Under the pieces are notes generated by a model. It was given only the letters and a program-made list of their open reading frames with translations, was not told the DNA's origin and made no database searches. Positions 25,239-38,433 of a stretch of DNA of 64,000 nucleotides are shown one piece after another (positions within the stretch are counted from its first letter, which is position 1; every line of letters begins with the position of its first letter). A program made the translations under genes and the position numbers. Origin of the DNA: Carnegiea gigantea (lineage: Eukaryota > Streptophyta > Magnoliopsida > Caryophyllales > Cactaceae); NCBI GenBank assembly GCA_029747015.1, contig JAKOGI010000531.1, positions 332,501 to 396,500 on the forward strand, in the 5' to 3' direction.

Positions 25239-28200
25239 TCAAGGCAACCTAGAACTAGAAGAGAACTGGCCTGACTGTGAATCAGCAGGCACAAACACGG
25301 GAAGCTGACTACCTCTCTGTGATCCACCCTGCTGAAAAAAACTCCCTCTTTCCCTCTCTGTTGCTCTCCCACCTGAGGGACCCCCGGTAATGGCACGCCT
25401 TGTCCCGCCTCGCGTCAAATTCTCATTCACGAGGGGCCCACCGAAGAAGATAGATTGACCCGTGTATGACAGTTCAGTCCTAGGAGCCACAGAGGAGGAA
25501 GCTGCACCACTTCTAGAACCGGCTGACACAAATCTCCCGGCTTCTGGGTCCCAGTAAACTGTATTTTTCCCGCTTTCTCCCGCATTTGAGTCGTTTTTCT
25601 TTCCGGGCATCCTAGCTGTATTGCTGGTTACTTCAGTTGTCGATAGAGGGGATTGGTTGGCTGATGATCGAAAAACAGGGTTGAAGTTCTCAGTGTTTGA
25701 GGGCAATGGGGAAGTAGTGAAGTGTGATGGGTGGGGGCTACTCATGTTGCTCATGCTAGGAGCACAAGCCTCGATGTCTTCCCTGCTCGCCCTGCTGGGT
25801 GGATACGAACTCTTGGCAGATGATAGTCTCGGGAGTCCTACTCGGGAGGCTCGGGTCTGCAAGCCAGACTTCATGCTTATAGGGCTGCTTCTGCCACTCA
25901 CATTGCTGCTCGACAGTTGATCACTGTCGTATGGGTGGTGGGGCCGGGAACCTATTGGCCGGAGTACAGATGATGAGGCTCGAGCTTTAGCTGCTGCCTT
26001 GATGGCCTCATTGGAGTCTAGTTTTGCAAGCTTCCAAGCACTTATTCTGACCCCAGGGCGTTGAAGAACCTTTTTCCCCTTGTCAGGGGGCTGTACAGCA
26101 TCTGGATCCACTGTGGATGGCACACGTCCAGGTTCCAGATGTTCTATTTCGTCCTGTTCAAGAAATGCCAAGACAGACATTCAAATTTCAAACCCCGCGC
26201 GTAATGGGAAACTGAATGTATCTGAGCTCTTCCCACCCAGAAAGATAAACATTGTGGTGTTTCTTCCAAGAACAATCTTGATCCAACAGAGGGGGGGGGG
26301 TTTTTTGGGGGGGGGGGGGGAGGGGCTCCCTACTATTCAATTGTGTGGGTAAGGCTATGTATATATCTGACAACCACACACCTTGTCCTCGGGTAGGACT
26401 CTAGGTTTTTGGCTTTTGGTTCTTTACAAAGATGAAGAGCCCGCCTTTGATAAATTTCACATTCTGCGATCTCATACTCCTTTTCGAGATGTCCTTAATT
26501 CAAACCTAAATATCTCCAGTCATTCTAGGCAACTGACGCACAACTCCAGTGAGACATATTATTATTGGTTCTTTTAGCCCAATGCAGACAGCTAGCAGAA
26601 TGATGATTACAGCAAGCAAGACCGTATTCAACTTTTCGGGAGTCACAAGTGGGCATGGAAACATACAAGAACTCTTGAATGGAAAGGAAATATGAGAATG
26701 ATAGCTAGTACCTGGTGGTCCATGAAGATTCTAGGGGGAGTACACCAAGCACCTTTGATCTGCAACCCCATACCGACAGAGCTTCGTCCACTAACGGCTG
26801 TTACAGCAGAACTGGTTGGTGAAGACGGTAGACTTTGCTGCTCTCCACCCTCAATCGATTGTCCTGGCGGTTCACTTTGAGTTCGCATAGCAACAACATA
26901 CTCATAAGTTGTGATACCCTGCGGCAAAGGTCTATGATGTCAACCTCAAAGGGAAACAAACTGTACAAGAATGAACAGGATGCAGCTCTCACAAGGGTGA
27001 AATTTGAACCTTTCTGATTAGAATCATGTGGAAGAAGAATAGCTCTCCCAATGGAACAATTGCCAGAAAGGAGACCGTTGTGCACAGGGCCTGAAGAAAA
27101 CAATCTCTGTGAGTAAAAGAGGACAGTCTGAATAGCTTTTCTCTGCAAACAACAATTCTGTCTACAGCCACAGTGCATCTCTATACAATAAAATTGTCAA
27201 ATAGTACTTGTGCCCAAACAAAAAAGAACCAACCAGGGGGAAGCAAGGTAGATAGCTATTGGTGTTTGGCACAAAGGACAATGATACTCTAGTCTTCGCA
27301 AACCAATGAAAGTACATTTGTGATAGCAAACTTCATAGAGCTATGTAGTAACACCAGAAAATTATTTTGGGATCAAATTCATTCCGATACCGGATGAAAA
27401 ATTGCATAAATCTATTTCCCAGAAATCCAGTTTACCCCGGCCAAAGACAGCAAAAAAATGTAGGACATGGGATGCACAGTTACAATTGCATTTAGGTAAA
27501 TATCATTGGACCCTGTCCTTTGAACCAAATATTCCAGAAAGCTAGATATATCCATGAACTGACGCTTTTAGGAGTTAGTATGATTGAAGCAACAGAAACA
27601 CCATTGGGGGCGACAGGTGAGAAAGTCAAGAGTGGATATGAATATGCTTCAGCGTCAAATCATATGAGCTTAAGCAGAACATTTCAAGGTTAATATAGTA
27701 CCACAACTGTGGCAAAGGGGGGGCGTGAGAATCCATCTCCAAGCCTCTCAGTTATCTGACGTTCAGTCGCCGCTCTGAACACAAAGCAACGAACAAGGAC
27801 CCAAATGCCAACTACACATTCAGCAAGAAGCTGCAAAAAAAGAAAGGAAAAATTGCAACTCTCAGACCAAATTTCAGGTTATGGTGGGAAAAAGATAAAA
27901 TATTGGATGCACAAATAAAACGAAGAAGAAAACTATAAATAACATCATTCAAAATACATGACCTACCCAGAGAAGGCTCATTCCCATGAGGCTCACAAAT
28001 GTGATATAATTCTTCCTCCCAACGCAGTTATTTAACCACTGCATAGGAGAAGCAAAAGGAGGTGAAAATTAATTGGCTGTGCCAAAAGGAGATCAATTGT
28101 CATAACTCCTTGGATAGAATGATCACCAATAGGGATGCAAATCATGCAGAAAGTTCTTGAACTATGAAAAAATATTAGGGATGATTTTAAACTCACCCGA

Positions 28201-31200
28201 CAGTGATGATCAAACCCATCGACGCATTTGTCGCAACTTCTGCAGTGCTTGCTGAATTTACGCACCTGTAATGAAGCCACTATTGAAGTTTATCTTCATA
28301 TGTCATTTTATTTTGAAATACACAACTACTATTACTTCTGCTAAGTATAGATCTTGCAGACGCCAGGCCTGGTGTCTGCTATTGGAATACCCATTGGGGA
28401 ATAAGTTTAGTATAATAACCCATTGGGGAAATGTAATATGCATCAGCTTAAGCACAGATGGCATAATCAAGCAGCCAACTCTTAGCTCTCTCAATAATGA
28501 TACATAGACTTGATCCTTGAGATCAAATCCAACATATCAAAGCATCTCACAAGCCAACCCCATTGCAAACAATAAAAAGACAGGTCAGACTACAGGCCCA
28601 CATTAGCAGCTCCCTCAACTTCAACAATCAAATGCAGAAACATATCTTGCTCGAAATGCACTTCCATCCTGTAGGCTACAGGAGTTCCTGAGAATAATCA
28701 TTTACCTCAGCATTGCACAATGTGCAAAATAAAGCCTCCTCTTCTCCTGAAGGTTGCTGAAGAATTTCCTCATCCTTTTGACAATCTTCATGTACAAGGC
28801 AAAAACAAAGAAATCCTCCAACTTTAGAGCCAAAACTTGGGCCATCAGCATCTGTTCTTTCAGCTCCTCGTTTGCAAGGATCTTCTATTGAAGATGCATT
28901 ACCTGATCGGTAACAACAATAAGCAAAGCATAGTGAATAGTAGCAGATGGGTATAGGCAGAGTTCAGTACTTAAAGAAATCCAAATGCTCCTTCAACTGA
29001 TTGTATTATTAATTTTTGAGGTCCGAGATTTCCCATAAGAAACAAACAAGCAGGCAGAAGTTTCATCACATTTGCATCAGCCCCTAGTTCACTAGAACAA
29101 ACCCCTTGAAATTGAAACATACTAAGCTTTTGCTATGGACACTGAGAGATGAAGTTTGAACTGACCTGGCAAACTGGTTTCACAATGTAACCCAGCTGGC
29201 CTGTCTGGTTCAACAAGAATACCAGGATCAGCTGGATCAATAGCTGTGCATCTGGCATACAGTATCAAAACACTGAGGGCCTACAGCAATACACAAAAAG
29301 AAAATATTAGGAGCTATTGCCTCACTGGGATAAGAGAAAGGATCATGAAAATAACAACAAATGAACAAGGACAAGGCATCAAAACAGTTGCTAGACACAT
29401 ATTGATATGCTAAAACTCAAATAAACTTCTATTTCTTGATATTGACTTGAAGGCAGCCAAAGATCAAATTACAAACGGAATTCAGACAATATGTTAGGAT
29501 TAATCATTTCTTGGGCAGATTTTTTTTTAAAAAAAAAATTCTGATTCTAGCTCAAGTAAAAGGTAAACATTTTAATTGTTCAGTCAAATCTCATATAATT
29601 TTTACTCTTCCAATTAGATCTCCTAAACATATTCATTGGTTTTATTATTACTTCACCTGAACCTACTGAAAAAGCTTGAAAATATTACTATTTACCAAAG
29701 CAAAAGCGACAGAAAATTAGACAGGGCTGGTTAACCATGCTTACCAGGAAACTGTAAATACCTATAGTCACATACTCATAGACTGCATCCTTGGCAACAA
29801 AGGGTGCAAAGAAGGCATAAAACGCGACAGACAGCAGGAAATATACCGTTATAGCCACGATCTGTTCACCAAGAATACAATAGTTAGGCGATGAGCATCC
29901 ACAATGATATAGAAATTTAATGTCGTGCACGATTAAAAAAAAATGTTTCTGAAACTTCTGCAATCAGCAAGTGCTCTTATAAAGTGTATAGTATGCGTAA
30001 GACAAGAAAAAGGCAACAGAAATTAATCACCTAGAATAACAACGAATAAAAAGACCAGTTCTAGGGTTAATTTTAAAATTATATAGATCAAATATCTTCT
30101 GTAATGATAAGGATGTCAACACAATCAAGAATTTCAAAAACCATCACTAAACTATCTATGAGAAAATAGGGCACCTAGCCCACAACTGATGTTCATTGCA
30201 TGGTCTTGAATTTACATAAAAGCAAGAAAATCCAGTCATTATGTTCTTCCTGTACACTGCAGTATGTACACTACAGTATGTATGAAGGGCTCAACACACA
30301 GCATAAGAACGAGGACTGAACCGGAACCCCTGTTTGGAAGATTCAAGCCACAATTGTAACAGAGACCACAAGGTTTTCAGCTAAAAGTACACTTGAAAAC
30401 TGTCACTAAAATCCCAAGTGAACTGAATTATTACAAATCAGATCAGCCTCTTCAGCAAACAATATACAAACCAGACACCCCCCCCCCCAAAAAAAAAAAA
30501 AAAACGAACACCTCCTTTGGTTCCTAATCTCAGCCCTCCAGGAAAATGCCAAGCAACCATCAAAGCATACCCATGACTGGCTAAATTCTTTACAAATCTC
30601 TTTCACTCCCATGGCTTTCCATACATATACAGTCATTATAAACCGAAATGAGAGCAAATCTACACAAGTAGCCCATACATCTATCTCAACCCCATTAGAT
30701 ACACCCACATTATTTGACTGCTCATAGCAAACTTTGACCCAAAAAACATTACATGATCTATAACAAAGGTGAGATGCAACAACTACCCCAATACTCCCAT
30801 GCCAAGATAGTAAGGGGCCTCCGTCAATATATCCATAGGAAATTTCCAACAAGAATCTGATTATTGACGACCAGTGTTGGAAGTTTCTATTTGGATCCAG
30901 CACAGAAAGAATTCAGTTCGAATACAAACTCATAAAAACTAATGGAGAAATTAGCCAAAGATGTTACGAAGAGAAGTTATAAAGGCAAGTGCAGACCCTT
31001 CACCAAGTTAAACCCAAAGACTAATTCCCGCTTCAATTCCGTAGCAAGACCTCATGTCAAAGGAGTTGGTGGGCAAAATCAAGGAGCCCTTTAGTCAACC
31101 AGAATCCTGAATACTGAACACAATAATGCTAATTGACATTTACTCCAATAAACACCAAAAATTTTGAAAGCAGAATTAGGGAAATGGCTAAAGAGACAAA

Positions 31201-31530
31201 CCCATTTGGCATTTCATATAATTAATGGAAAACGAACAAAAAGCAACCCAGATACACACACCCCATCATATCTGTGTGAAGGGCGGAATATTACAAAAGA
31301 CCAAAGGAAGTAGAAAGAAAAGTGGCACCCTGCCTTTAGCTTTTTGATAATGAAACTTCTAATCAATTATCCCTCAAACATTTGTGAGTTAGGACTACAA
31401 AATTCAACTTCCACAACAACCATCATCACACCACATTCCAATACTATTTCTGAAATCACCACCAAATAGAAGTTAAGCAATGTACCTGGAAAGAATGAGC
31501 AGGAAGCTCCCACCCATGACGCCTTGCCAT
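25239..31530 (-). CDS. DHHC-type protein S-acyltransferase (PAT), complete
   Basis: Membrane enzyme that attaches palmitate to protein cysteines. Ten exons: 31486-31530, 29745-29861, 29166-29280, 28706-28902, 28197-28265, 27967-28038, 27702-27830, 27010-27090, 26712-26918 and 25239-26153, totalling 648 aa. N-terminus [15 protein letters not shown], then TM1 ([20 protein letters not shown]), TM2 ([18 protein letters not shown]) and the DPADPG motif ([14 protein letters not shown]). The Cys-rich domain reads [19 protein letters not shown] and [20 protein letters not shown], with DHHC split only just before Trp. TM3 and TM4 follow ([39 protein letters not shown]), then the TTxE-like [12 protein letters not shown]. 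The roughly 300-residue Ser-rich tail contains [18 protein letters not shown] and [14 protein letters not shown], as in the Arabidopsis At3g22180/At4g15080 group recalled. Intron 1 is 1.6 kb. Confidence 0.96.
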
Positions 31531-32001
31531 GTTGAAGAAAACCCCAGAATAAATACTCCAATTTAGTGCATCTCCAACCCTACACCAACTACCCTAAGAT
31601 ATTACCCCCACTGTCTTTTTCTATGCATCAAAACCCAGAAAAAATTTCAGACATTTAGTGCTTCATTGAGAATTTTGGGTCGAACCCAAGTGATAAAAAC
31701 CACATTTCAACAAGACCCAACAAGCAAAAATCTAATCTTTGGAAGTTCTAGGGTTTGTGGGGGTTGCATTTCATCGATTAAGGAGCAAAAAAGGAATGAA
31801 TGAAGCCAAAAAGAGACGATGAATGAGGGATTTTTTCAGTTTGTGCTGACCGGTTAGCATGTTCTTCCCCGCATTGGAAGTTCCTTCCTTCCTTCCCAAA
31901 TAATTTCACAAAATTATTTTTGTGTCTAATTCTGCACGCTCTAATGACTATGCTACTACCATTTGAATAATGCAAACAACGAAACAACGAACTGGGTCAG
32001 C

Positions 32002-32033
<32 letters not shown>

Positions 32034-32034
32034 C
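32002..32034. repeat. (GA)n microsatellite upstream of PAT
   Basis: GA run with one interruption about 470 bp upstream of the PAT start codon. On the coding strand it is a CT tract, possibly in the 5' UTR or core promoter. Confidence 0.8.
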
Positions 32035-32363
32035 TGTTGTTTACTGACTATGAGTGTTGGGACTCGAGACGACCGTGGAAACCGGCACGCAAATTTTTGA
32101 AGTCTTGCTCTTTTTCAGTGAGCAAATTTAGGTCATTTTTGTTACAAATTTTCTTAACTAATTTAGTGATTTTTTAATTTTATTTTTAAGTGCAAATTAC
32201 TACTAGTACAAAATAAAAGTATGGCAATTTATTGTTACAGGTGTGAAAATGACTAGCAAAATATAGGTAAATTTTAAACACAAGATTATTTACCTTAATA
32301 GTGCAAAATACCAATACTATTAATGGAATTGAATAACTTAAATTATCTTTCCCTTGATATGTA

Positions 32364-32753
32364 AGGCTGTATTCAGCACCAGTATTTTGGATAGCGTTTA
32401 GTATTTTGATCAAGTTAATATACTAATTAGTTAATTTTTAGTGTTCGATAAACTAGTGTTTTGACTAGCATTTCAAGTAGCGTTTAGCGTTTTAAGCAGT
32501 GTTTTTGAAAAGCTAAAAGTATTAACATTTAAAAGTAGCGTTTTATATTTTTTAGCCAAAAAAATCATTTAAAAATTTTATTTTTAGAAATTATCTATGT
32601 CCTTTTATGTAAATTTATATTAATCAGCTAGCATAACAGCTAAATTTTCCGAACGCATTAGTTTCAACCGCTCATCTAAACAGTTATCCGCTAACAGCTA
32701 AATTAGATTCGCTATCCGCTACCTAAACAGCTAATTTTGTCGAACAGGACCCA
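32364..32753. mobile_element. MITE-like element with GCTAA/GTTTAGC-type repeats
   Basis: The left end is AAGGCTGTATTCAGCACC and the right end reverse complemented is GGGTCCTGTTCGACAAAATT, imperfect inverted ends. Inside are reiterated AGCGTTTAGCGTTTTAAGC and CCGCTAACAGCTAAATTAG motifs in opposite orientation in the two halves. No ORF. Confidence 0.55.
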
Positions 32754-34589
32754 AATGTCAAAGCATCTACAATGCCAATTTTTCAATTTTTTATCAATCT
32801 ATATTCGAGTTGTGTTTTTGAAGGATTGTTTAAAATAGTGACATTTTCATATCAAATATTAACAATTGCATTGCTACCTAACAATCATATTTTTTTCAAC
32901 GGCGAGGAAAAGTGATAGTGTGTACTACTGTAAAAGGCGAATAATGATTGAATGATAGTAATCATGCTATACTATTTGTTATTGTAAGTTGGATTCAGAA
33001 ATTTTGTTTAACATTGTCCATTTTTTTATTTTTAAAAATTTTATAAGTATTAAATAATTTTTATGAGTATCCATTTTAACAGTTTTATAAATTTTGATAA
33101 ATTTATATAAAATTCACCGAAAAATTTTGAGTAACAATTGCCAGGGACATCGTCCCTGACAATGTAGATATACCCATTAGTCTATAATAAATACTTGTTA
33201 TTTCACATTGAACAACTTTAAACCAACAATTTTGAACCTCATTACATATGCTTATATATATAAAACATATCATTAACATTTTCTTCTAATTCGATCCAAC
33301 ATGTCATCATGAAGAATTAAGTTAACAATATTAAGAGAAGAAATTTTTTTATTTAAAAAAACTATGTTTGTTGTCTTATAAATAAATGCAATCACCACAT
33401 TCAATTCAATACACTAGATTCTTTTTTAATTGATGATGCCATAAACATATTAATTTGTCAGATTATTTTTTTAAGAATAAAAGGAGGGGTGGGGCACATG
33501 AAATAGGCCTTAAAATAAAGTTTTTGATTGAATTCAATACATTATATTCTCTCTTTTTTTTTTTTTTTTTTGGTTCCCTCCTCTGTTGATCAAAACCTCC
33601 AAAAATCATTGTTACAATAGGTTAAGAATCTAGCTAGTTGGTAAACCGACCTAATCAAGCTTCATGGTGTCATAGTATGTAATTAGATATTATTAAAGCA
33701 CTATTGTTTACCGTTTTCTTGTCATCAAGACTTAGGTTTTTGTCCCACCTGTATATTCTATTTACATTGTACTATTTGCTAGTCGTAGATTAAATTAGGA
33801 ATAGACCCCTATCATATATATTGTTCTCTTCATGGAATCTGGTGGCTAAGATTACCTAAGAAGAGAAAGAGTTGAAAACCACCCGTCAAGGTTTGGATAA
33901 TCTGTTCCCTTTCCGGTCCCAAGCCCTGTGCTTATGATCACAAAAAATTTTTCTGGGACTTCTAAGTATAGTTGTTTTTTTAGGGGGGGGAATATTATTA
34001 AATATGTACGCAGATTAAGAATGTGAAAATAACATGTACATATAAGAAATGTTTAGAAGAAAGAGAGAAGAAATTTGATTGACATGAAAATCTACTTAGA
34101 AAGATGAGTCAAATATAACCATCTCCACTTCCACATAGCAAGTGAACAAAAAAAAGGGGGCGTTTTACAAATTAAAGTGTTTTATGAATGAGCATCGTCA
34201 TATTAATAGTAATGTTTAAAACGTTTCAAGCTAAATCTGACACTTTAAATATATGGAGGGGTACCTCTGAAATTGAAGTAGAGGAGGGATGAGCCACTAG
34301 ACTCTAGACTTAGAATTGGGCTATTTATCGACCCTTAAGTCAGGTTGTTTTTCGTAATATGTCGAATCTAAATAGGCAGAATTTTCAGATTGGAAATTGC
34401 ACATGAAAATGAGATTATTTTTTTCTTTATATCTACCGCCTAATATCCTAAAAAATATTTCTTCGTTGGAATCGTTTGAAAATGGTGAAGCCCATGATCA
34501 TTTTGCTTAGGATTATCCCCTCATGATGATTATAAACTTTTAATGTCCGTGTCATGCAGTGGTTCTTTTTCATGGACATCAACAAGAAA

Positions 34590-35400
34590 AGTGCGACCTT
34601 GTCTGGGTTTGTGAAGGTACAACGGAGGATTAAATTTTTTTTCTTTGGTTGATGGCTCGTGAGGGAATTATGACCATTTCCTATAGAGACTCAGTTGGGG
34701 GTTTATTTAATGATCGAGAGTTGCAAGCTTTGTAACTATGGCAAGGAGGGCATTCATCACATCTAAGAGGTTGCCCTGTTTGTAAAGATGTTTGGAATAA
34801 CATAATTTCTTATTCGAAAAAATGGTACATTTTTTTTTGATATATCTGTTTTGAACTTGGTTGCATTCTAACTTACAAAAACGATCAATGGGGATGATTA
34901 TCAGCCACTCATATTTGCCACTACCTAAGAGTGGCTATGGAAATAAAGAAATTTGAGATACTCTGAGGGTGTAAATTTCAAATCACACCAGCCACGGATC
35001 CTTGTCAAGAATAAATATGCTGATCATCTTTAAAAGCTGAGGACAACTAGTGTTTTATCTTCTCAACAGATTGCACAGACCACCAAAGAGGTCCTTATTA
35101 TATATGTGGTAACCCCTGTGTAAGATGAGTGGAACTCAATATAGATGGTGACCCCAAAAATAACCCGGGATAAGTCAGGGAGTTGGTGTAATTCGAGCAC
35201 ATGGAGACAACTTGTTGGGTTCTAATGCAAACTTTGATGTTTGTTTATCATTCAAAGGCCAAAGTTGAGCTTCTAGCTCTCTGGTACCGAATTGGCTAAA
35301 TCATAGGATTTCACTATTGTCATCCTCATTTTAACATGATCAAGAAAACAGTTGTTGTTAATGGATCCAAATTAACGACTTGAGCTGCACCACTGTTATT
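34590..35400 (+). pseudogene. Decayed LINE: zf-RVT and RNase H-like fragment
   Basis: On the plus strand, broken frames recover MAREGIMTI, then LCNYGKEGIHHI before GCPVCKDVWN, resembling the zinc-binding C-terminus of plant LINE reverse transcriptases. Downstream, WVELNIDGDPKNNPG and GVGVIRAHGDNLLGSNANF...KVELLALWYRIG resemble the RNase H-like domain found in the same elements and their domesticated relatives (first Asp in NIDGD, Glu in VELLAL). Multiple stops and frameshifts, and no intact ends. Identification is by motif only. Confidence 0.65.
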
Positions 35401-35420
35401 ATGAATCAAACCAAAAGACT

Positions 35421-36019
35421 AGGGGTGGACAATAGATCAGATATCTATTGGGTTAAGCGGACGATTCATTTAAAATAGGGTTCATAAAGGTCCATGTCAA
35501 TAATGGATTGGGCCAATGATGGGTCAGCCCATTAAGGCATAGTAACGGGTCGGATTGGGTTGACCCTTTAACAGCCCGTTTAGTGACCTATGATTTTTTT
35601 TCAACCTAATTGATACACTAGTTTGCATGTTCCAATTAGTTAAACCTATTACCAATGCTTTGTACATAACAGTAATTATTATACATCGTTTTTTTGCGCA
35701 AGTTTGTTCCGATTTTAAATAGGCCTAAAGCAGGCCGCTCATGGGTCAACTCGACCTGACCCGTTTATTAGTTTGGTTGTGTATTTTCTAACTTTGAATT
35801 TGGACTAATTTAGTTTACTTGGAAAATTAGAGACATTAGTTGGAAAGTTATCTCACCGAAAACACTTCTTATGTGGTAATGGACGAGCCATGGGTGGGTC
35901 GGGTTCATTTGACCCATAACCCAACCAGGCCCATTAACAAATGTATTGAGCCCAGATCATCCCGTTTATTTAATAGGTTGGCCCAGTTCAATCTAACCTG
36001 ATCCGTTATCCGCTCCTAT
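35421..36019. mobile_element. Non-autonomous TIR element with GGGTCGGGTT-type repeats
   Basis: The left end is AGGGGTGGACAATAGATCAG and the right end reverse complemented is AGGAGCGGATAACGGATCAG, a 20-bp imperfect inverted repeat. The interior is degenerate tandem GGGTCGGATTGGGTTGACCC and its complement. No ORF. Confidence 0.65.
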
Positions 36020-36698
36020 CAAAAACCGACTTGTTTTTTACTACTCTAAAAGTTGTTTGTGATGCAGCATTCGATGTACTTACCAACCCTTCCCTTAATC
36101 TTATGGTTATTCTCTTCAAAGATGTGCAAGATGTGTCTTGGTCCCGTATTATTCGAGCTCAATGACACATTTACGGGGCTTAGCCCCTGTCTTCAAAGAA
36201 AGTGTTTTAATTTTATGATCGTCACTTTATAAGCAAAAATAAAGAAAAAGAAAAACTATATTCTGAAAAGTTATTTATTACTTTTTTGGTGCCAATCCGT
36301 TTGGACTCAACACCCCACGTTTCTTTTCCATTTATCGATGCATCACATCATGACCTCACCAAAAAGTATTCAATGGCATCTAAGACGCACTGCTTCGTGA
36401 GGTATGGTCTGCACTTCAGCATCCCACAGAAAAATGCCAAAATGGTCATGCATTGTGTACATCTATGCATTATTTGCATGAGAAAGACTCAAAGAGGTAT
36501 CCTGTAGCAATTGATAGGGTTGAACACTTTGAATAAGTATCCAAATTTTCTGTCTTCGTTATGTACACCTTTCAAATAGTTGAAAGATATGTTACTTGGG
36601 GAATTTCAAAAACTATATATGCTATGATGGATTAGTATAAAACGTATCCAAAATTATCTTTTTATCGCCTTTTTTTTTGGGTGCATAAGATTTGAAGT

Positions 36699-37295
36699 TG
36701 GGCAAAACTGATCAGACACCATTGCTGACCTGAAACCGACACAAAGTTAAGCGGGTTTAGAAATAAATTTTCAACCCCTTTAATTAAATGGGTTGACACG
36801 TTCAACCCATTTAATTAAATGGGTTAGATTCAAGTTAAGATTCTCGACACAAAAAAGTACTTATTTAATCCGTTTAGTTAAATGGGTTAAACAAGTCAAC
36901 TTATTTTTCTGTTTACTATTTATCCGTTAACCTTTTATTGCATAATTAAAAATACAAAAATTAAAAATATACAAATGTGAATTGTGATGAATCGGGAGAG
37001 TTCTAGAGACAAATTCTTTAATGTGACATGTAAACTTAATTTTTAATGCTATATGATTACGTATAGGTTGACAATATTAAACAAGTAAATGGGTGATTAG
37101 ATGACTGAACTCGACTGGTTTATCTTAAATAGGTTAAGTAGGTTAACCCATTTAAAAATAATAAATGGATATAGGTCAAGGTTATCCAACCTGTTTAATA
37201 AACGAGTTAGATTCAGATTGAGAGATTCTCAATCCGTTCAAGTTCAACACAAACACGAATTGAAGTCGGCCGACCTAACCTATTTCCCAGTTCTA
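36699..37295. mobile_element. Non-autonomous repeat element, AATGGGTTGAC-type interior
   Basis: The left end TGGGCAAAACTGATCAGACA and the right end reverse complemented AGAACTGGGAAATAGGTTAG are loosely inverted. The interior is rich in CCATTTAATTAAATGGG palindromes and GGTTGAC units. It lies just upstream of the prenyltransferase C-terminal exon. Confidence 0.5.
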
Positions 37296-37563
37296 ACAAT
37301 GTCGCGGTACATGTCATAGCCTTGAGTATCTATTTTGTTTTCTGTCGGAAAAATTGACAGTTTCCTTCGGATTTTTCTCCCATTTCGCTTACTTTTAAAC
37401 ACCCAGATGACATTTTTCTCTTTAGAAACTCCCATTTCTTTCCCCACAATGTTACAAAACAACATCACAGTCACCATCTTCAAAGCTACTGTACATGGCA
37501 TAATAATAATACAAACTTGAACAAAGATAAAATATGGCTGGTCATAACAGTTTGCATGAACAG

Positions 37564-38028
37564 GGAAGGCTCCGAGTATCAATGATTGGGGACTTGTCGA
37601 AACTACCAACTTCGATCCAAAAATGGGTAGCTCAAGTAGAAGAGAAAACAAAAGACAACAAGAAATTCTATCTCATTGTTGCTGTTAGTTACAGCGGGAA
37701 ATATGACATCACAAAAGCATGTAGGAGCATCGCGCAAAAGGTGAAAGACGGTCTCATACAAGTCGAGGATGTCAATGAAGAGTTGATTGAGCGTGAATTG
37801 GAGACTAAGTGTACTCAGTTTCCTTACCCGGATCTTCTGATCAGGACTAGTGGGGAGCTCAGGATCAGTAACTTCTTGCTTTGGCAGTTGGCTTATACTG
37901 AGCTGTTTTTCTCGAGGGCTCTTTGGCCTGATGTTGGAGAGGAGGATTTTGCCGAGGCCTTGAGGTCTTTTCAACAGAGGAATAGGCGTTTTGGGGGCCG
38001 AGATTTACACGGATCAAGTGAAAAATGA
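37564..38028 (+). pseudogene. C-terminal exon of a cis-prenyltransferase, detached from its 5' part
   Basis: Cis-prenyltransferases build Z-polyprenyl diphosphates from isopentenyl diphosphate for dolichol or plastid polyprenols. This exon starts after an AG acceptor (CAG at 37561-37563) and reads [15 protein letters not shown] for 154 codons to a stop at 38026-38028. Family motifs are intact: [51 protein letters not shown] and [12 protein letters not shown]. Upstream (32.0-37.5 kb) holds only repeats and a LINE, with no exon for the N-terminal DG(N)GRWA region, so it is probably a gene fragment. The remaining exons of such a gene occur downstream instead, at 41974-47155. The intact frame suggests recent separation, or transcription that has not been tested. 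Confidence 0.8.
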
Positions 38029-38433
38029 TGGCCAAAATCTGTGACTTTTCAAGATGCACAGAGATGCACTACATAGATTGTCTGGGCAAATCTGAAGAGC
38101 TTTTGTGTACTTGATATTTTATAATGACATAATGATGGATTTGTGCAATTTTGGACTATGGGTTTGATGTTAGACAACTGACAATCCTATAATTTTCTGG
38201 CCATTCTTTTTCTTGTTTTCTCTTTCTTTTTTTTTTTTGGGTTGGGGGGGTTGTGAAAGATTGATCCTTTAACAAGTACAAGATTGCAGCAATATGAAGC
38301 TGTTAAGAATTTGTTGTAATCAAAGAGTGCTGGTTGAATACACTGAAATTGCTTCTTCCACTAGTTCTACCAACAAAATTAATCCAAGGGCTCCTGTGAT
38401 CTGTTCTGAAAAGATTATCCATAAAACTTCGTC

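Larger units (their letters stand above)
31531..34560. other. Intergenic: PAT leader, then AT-rich DNA
   Basis: Up to about 32050 this is the PAT leader and promoter. Beyond the MITE at 32364-32753, the region 32754-34560 is AT-rich with T runs (about 33550-33570) and shows no supportable exon. Confidence 0.4.

Noticed and set aside
30406..30903. 165-codon minus-strand ORF in PAT intron 1
   Set aside because: No recognisable domain, includes poly-Phe from an A run, and lies wholly within an intron of a well-supported gene.
37280..37974. Two 123-codon minus ORFs over the prenyltransferase exon and its upstream flank
   Set aside because: Antisense or repeat-derived, no domain; the plus frame carries all family motifs.
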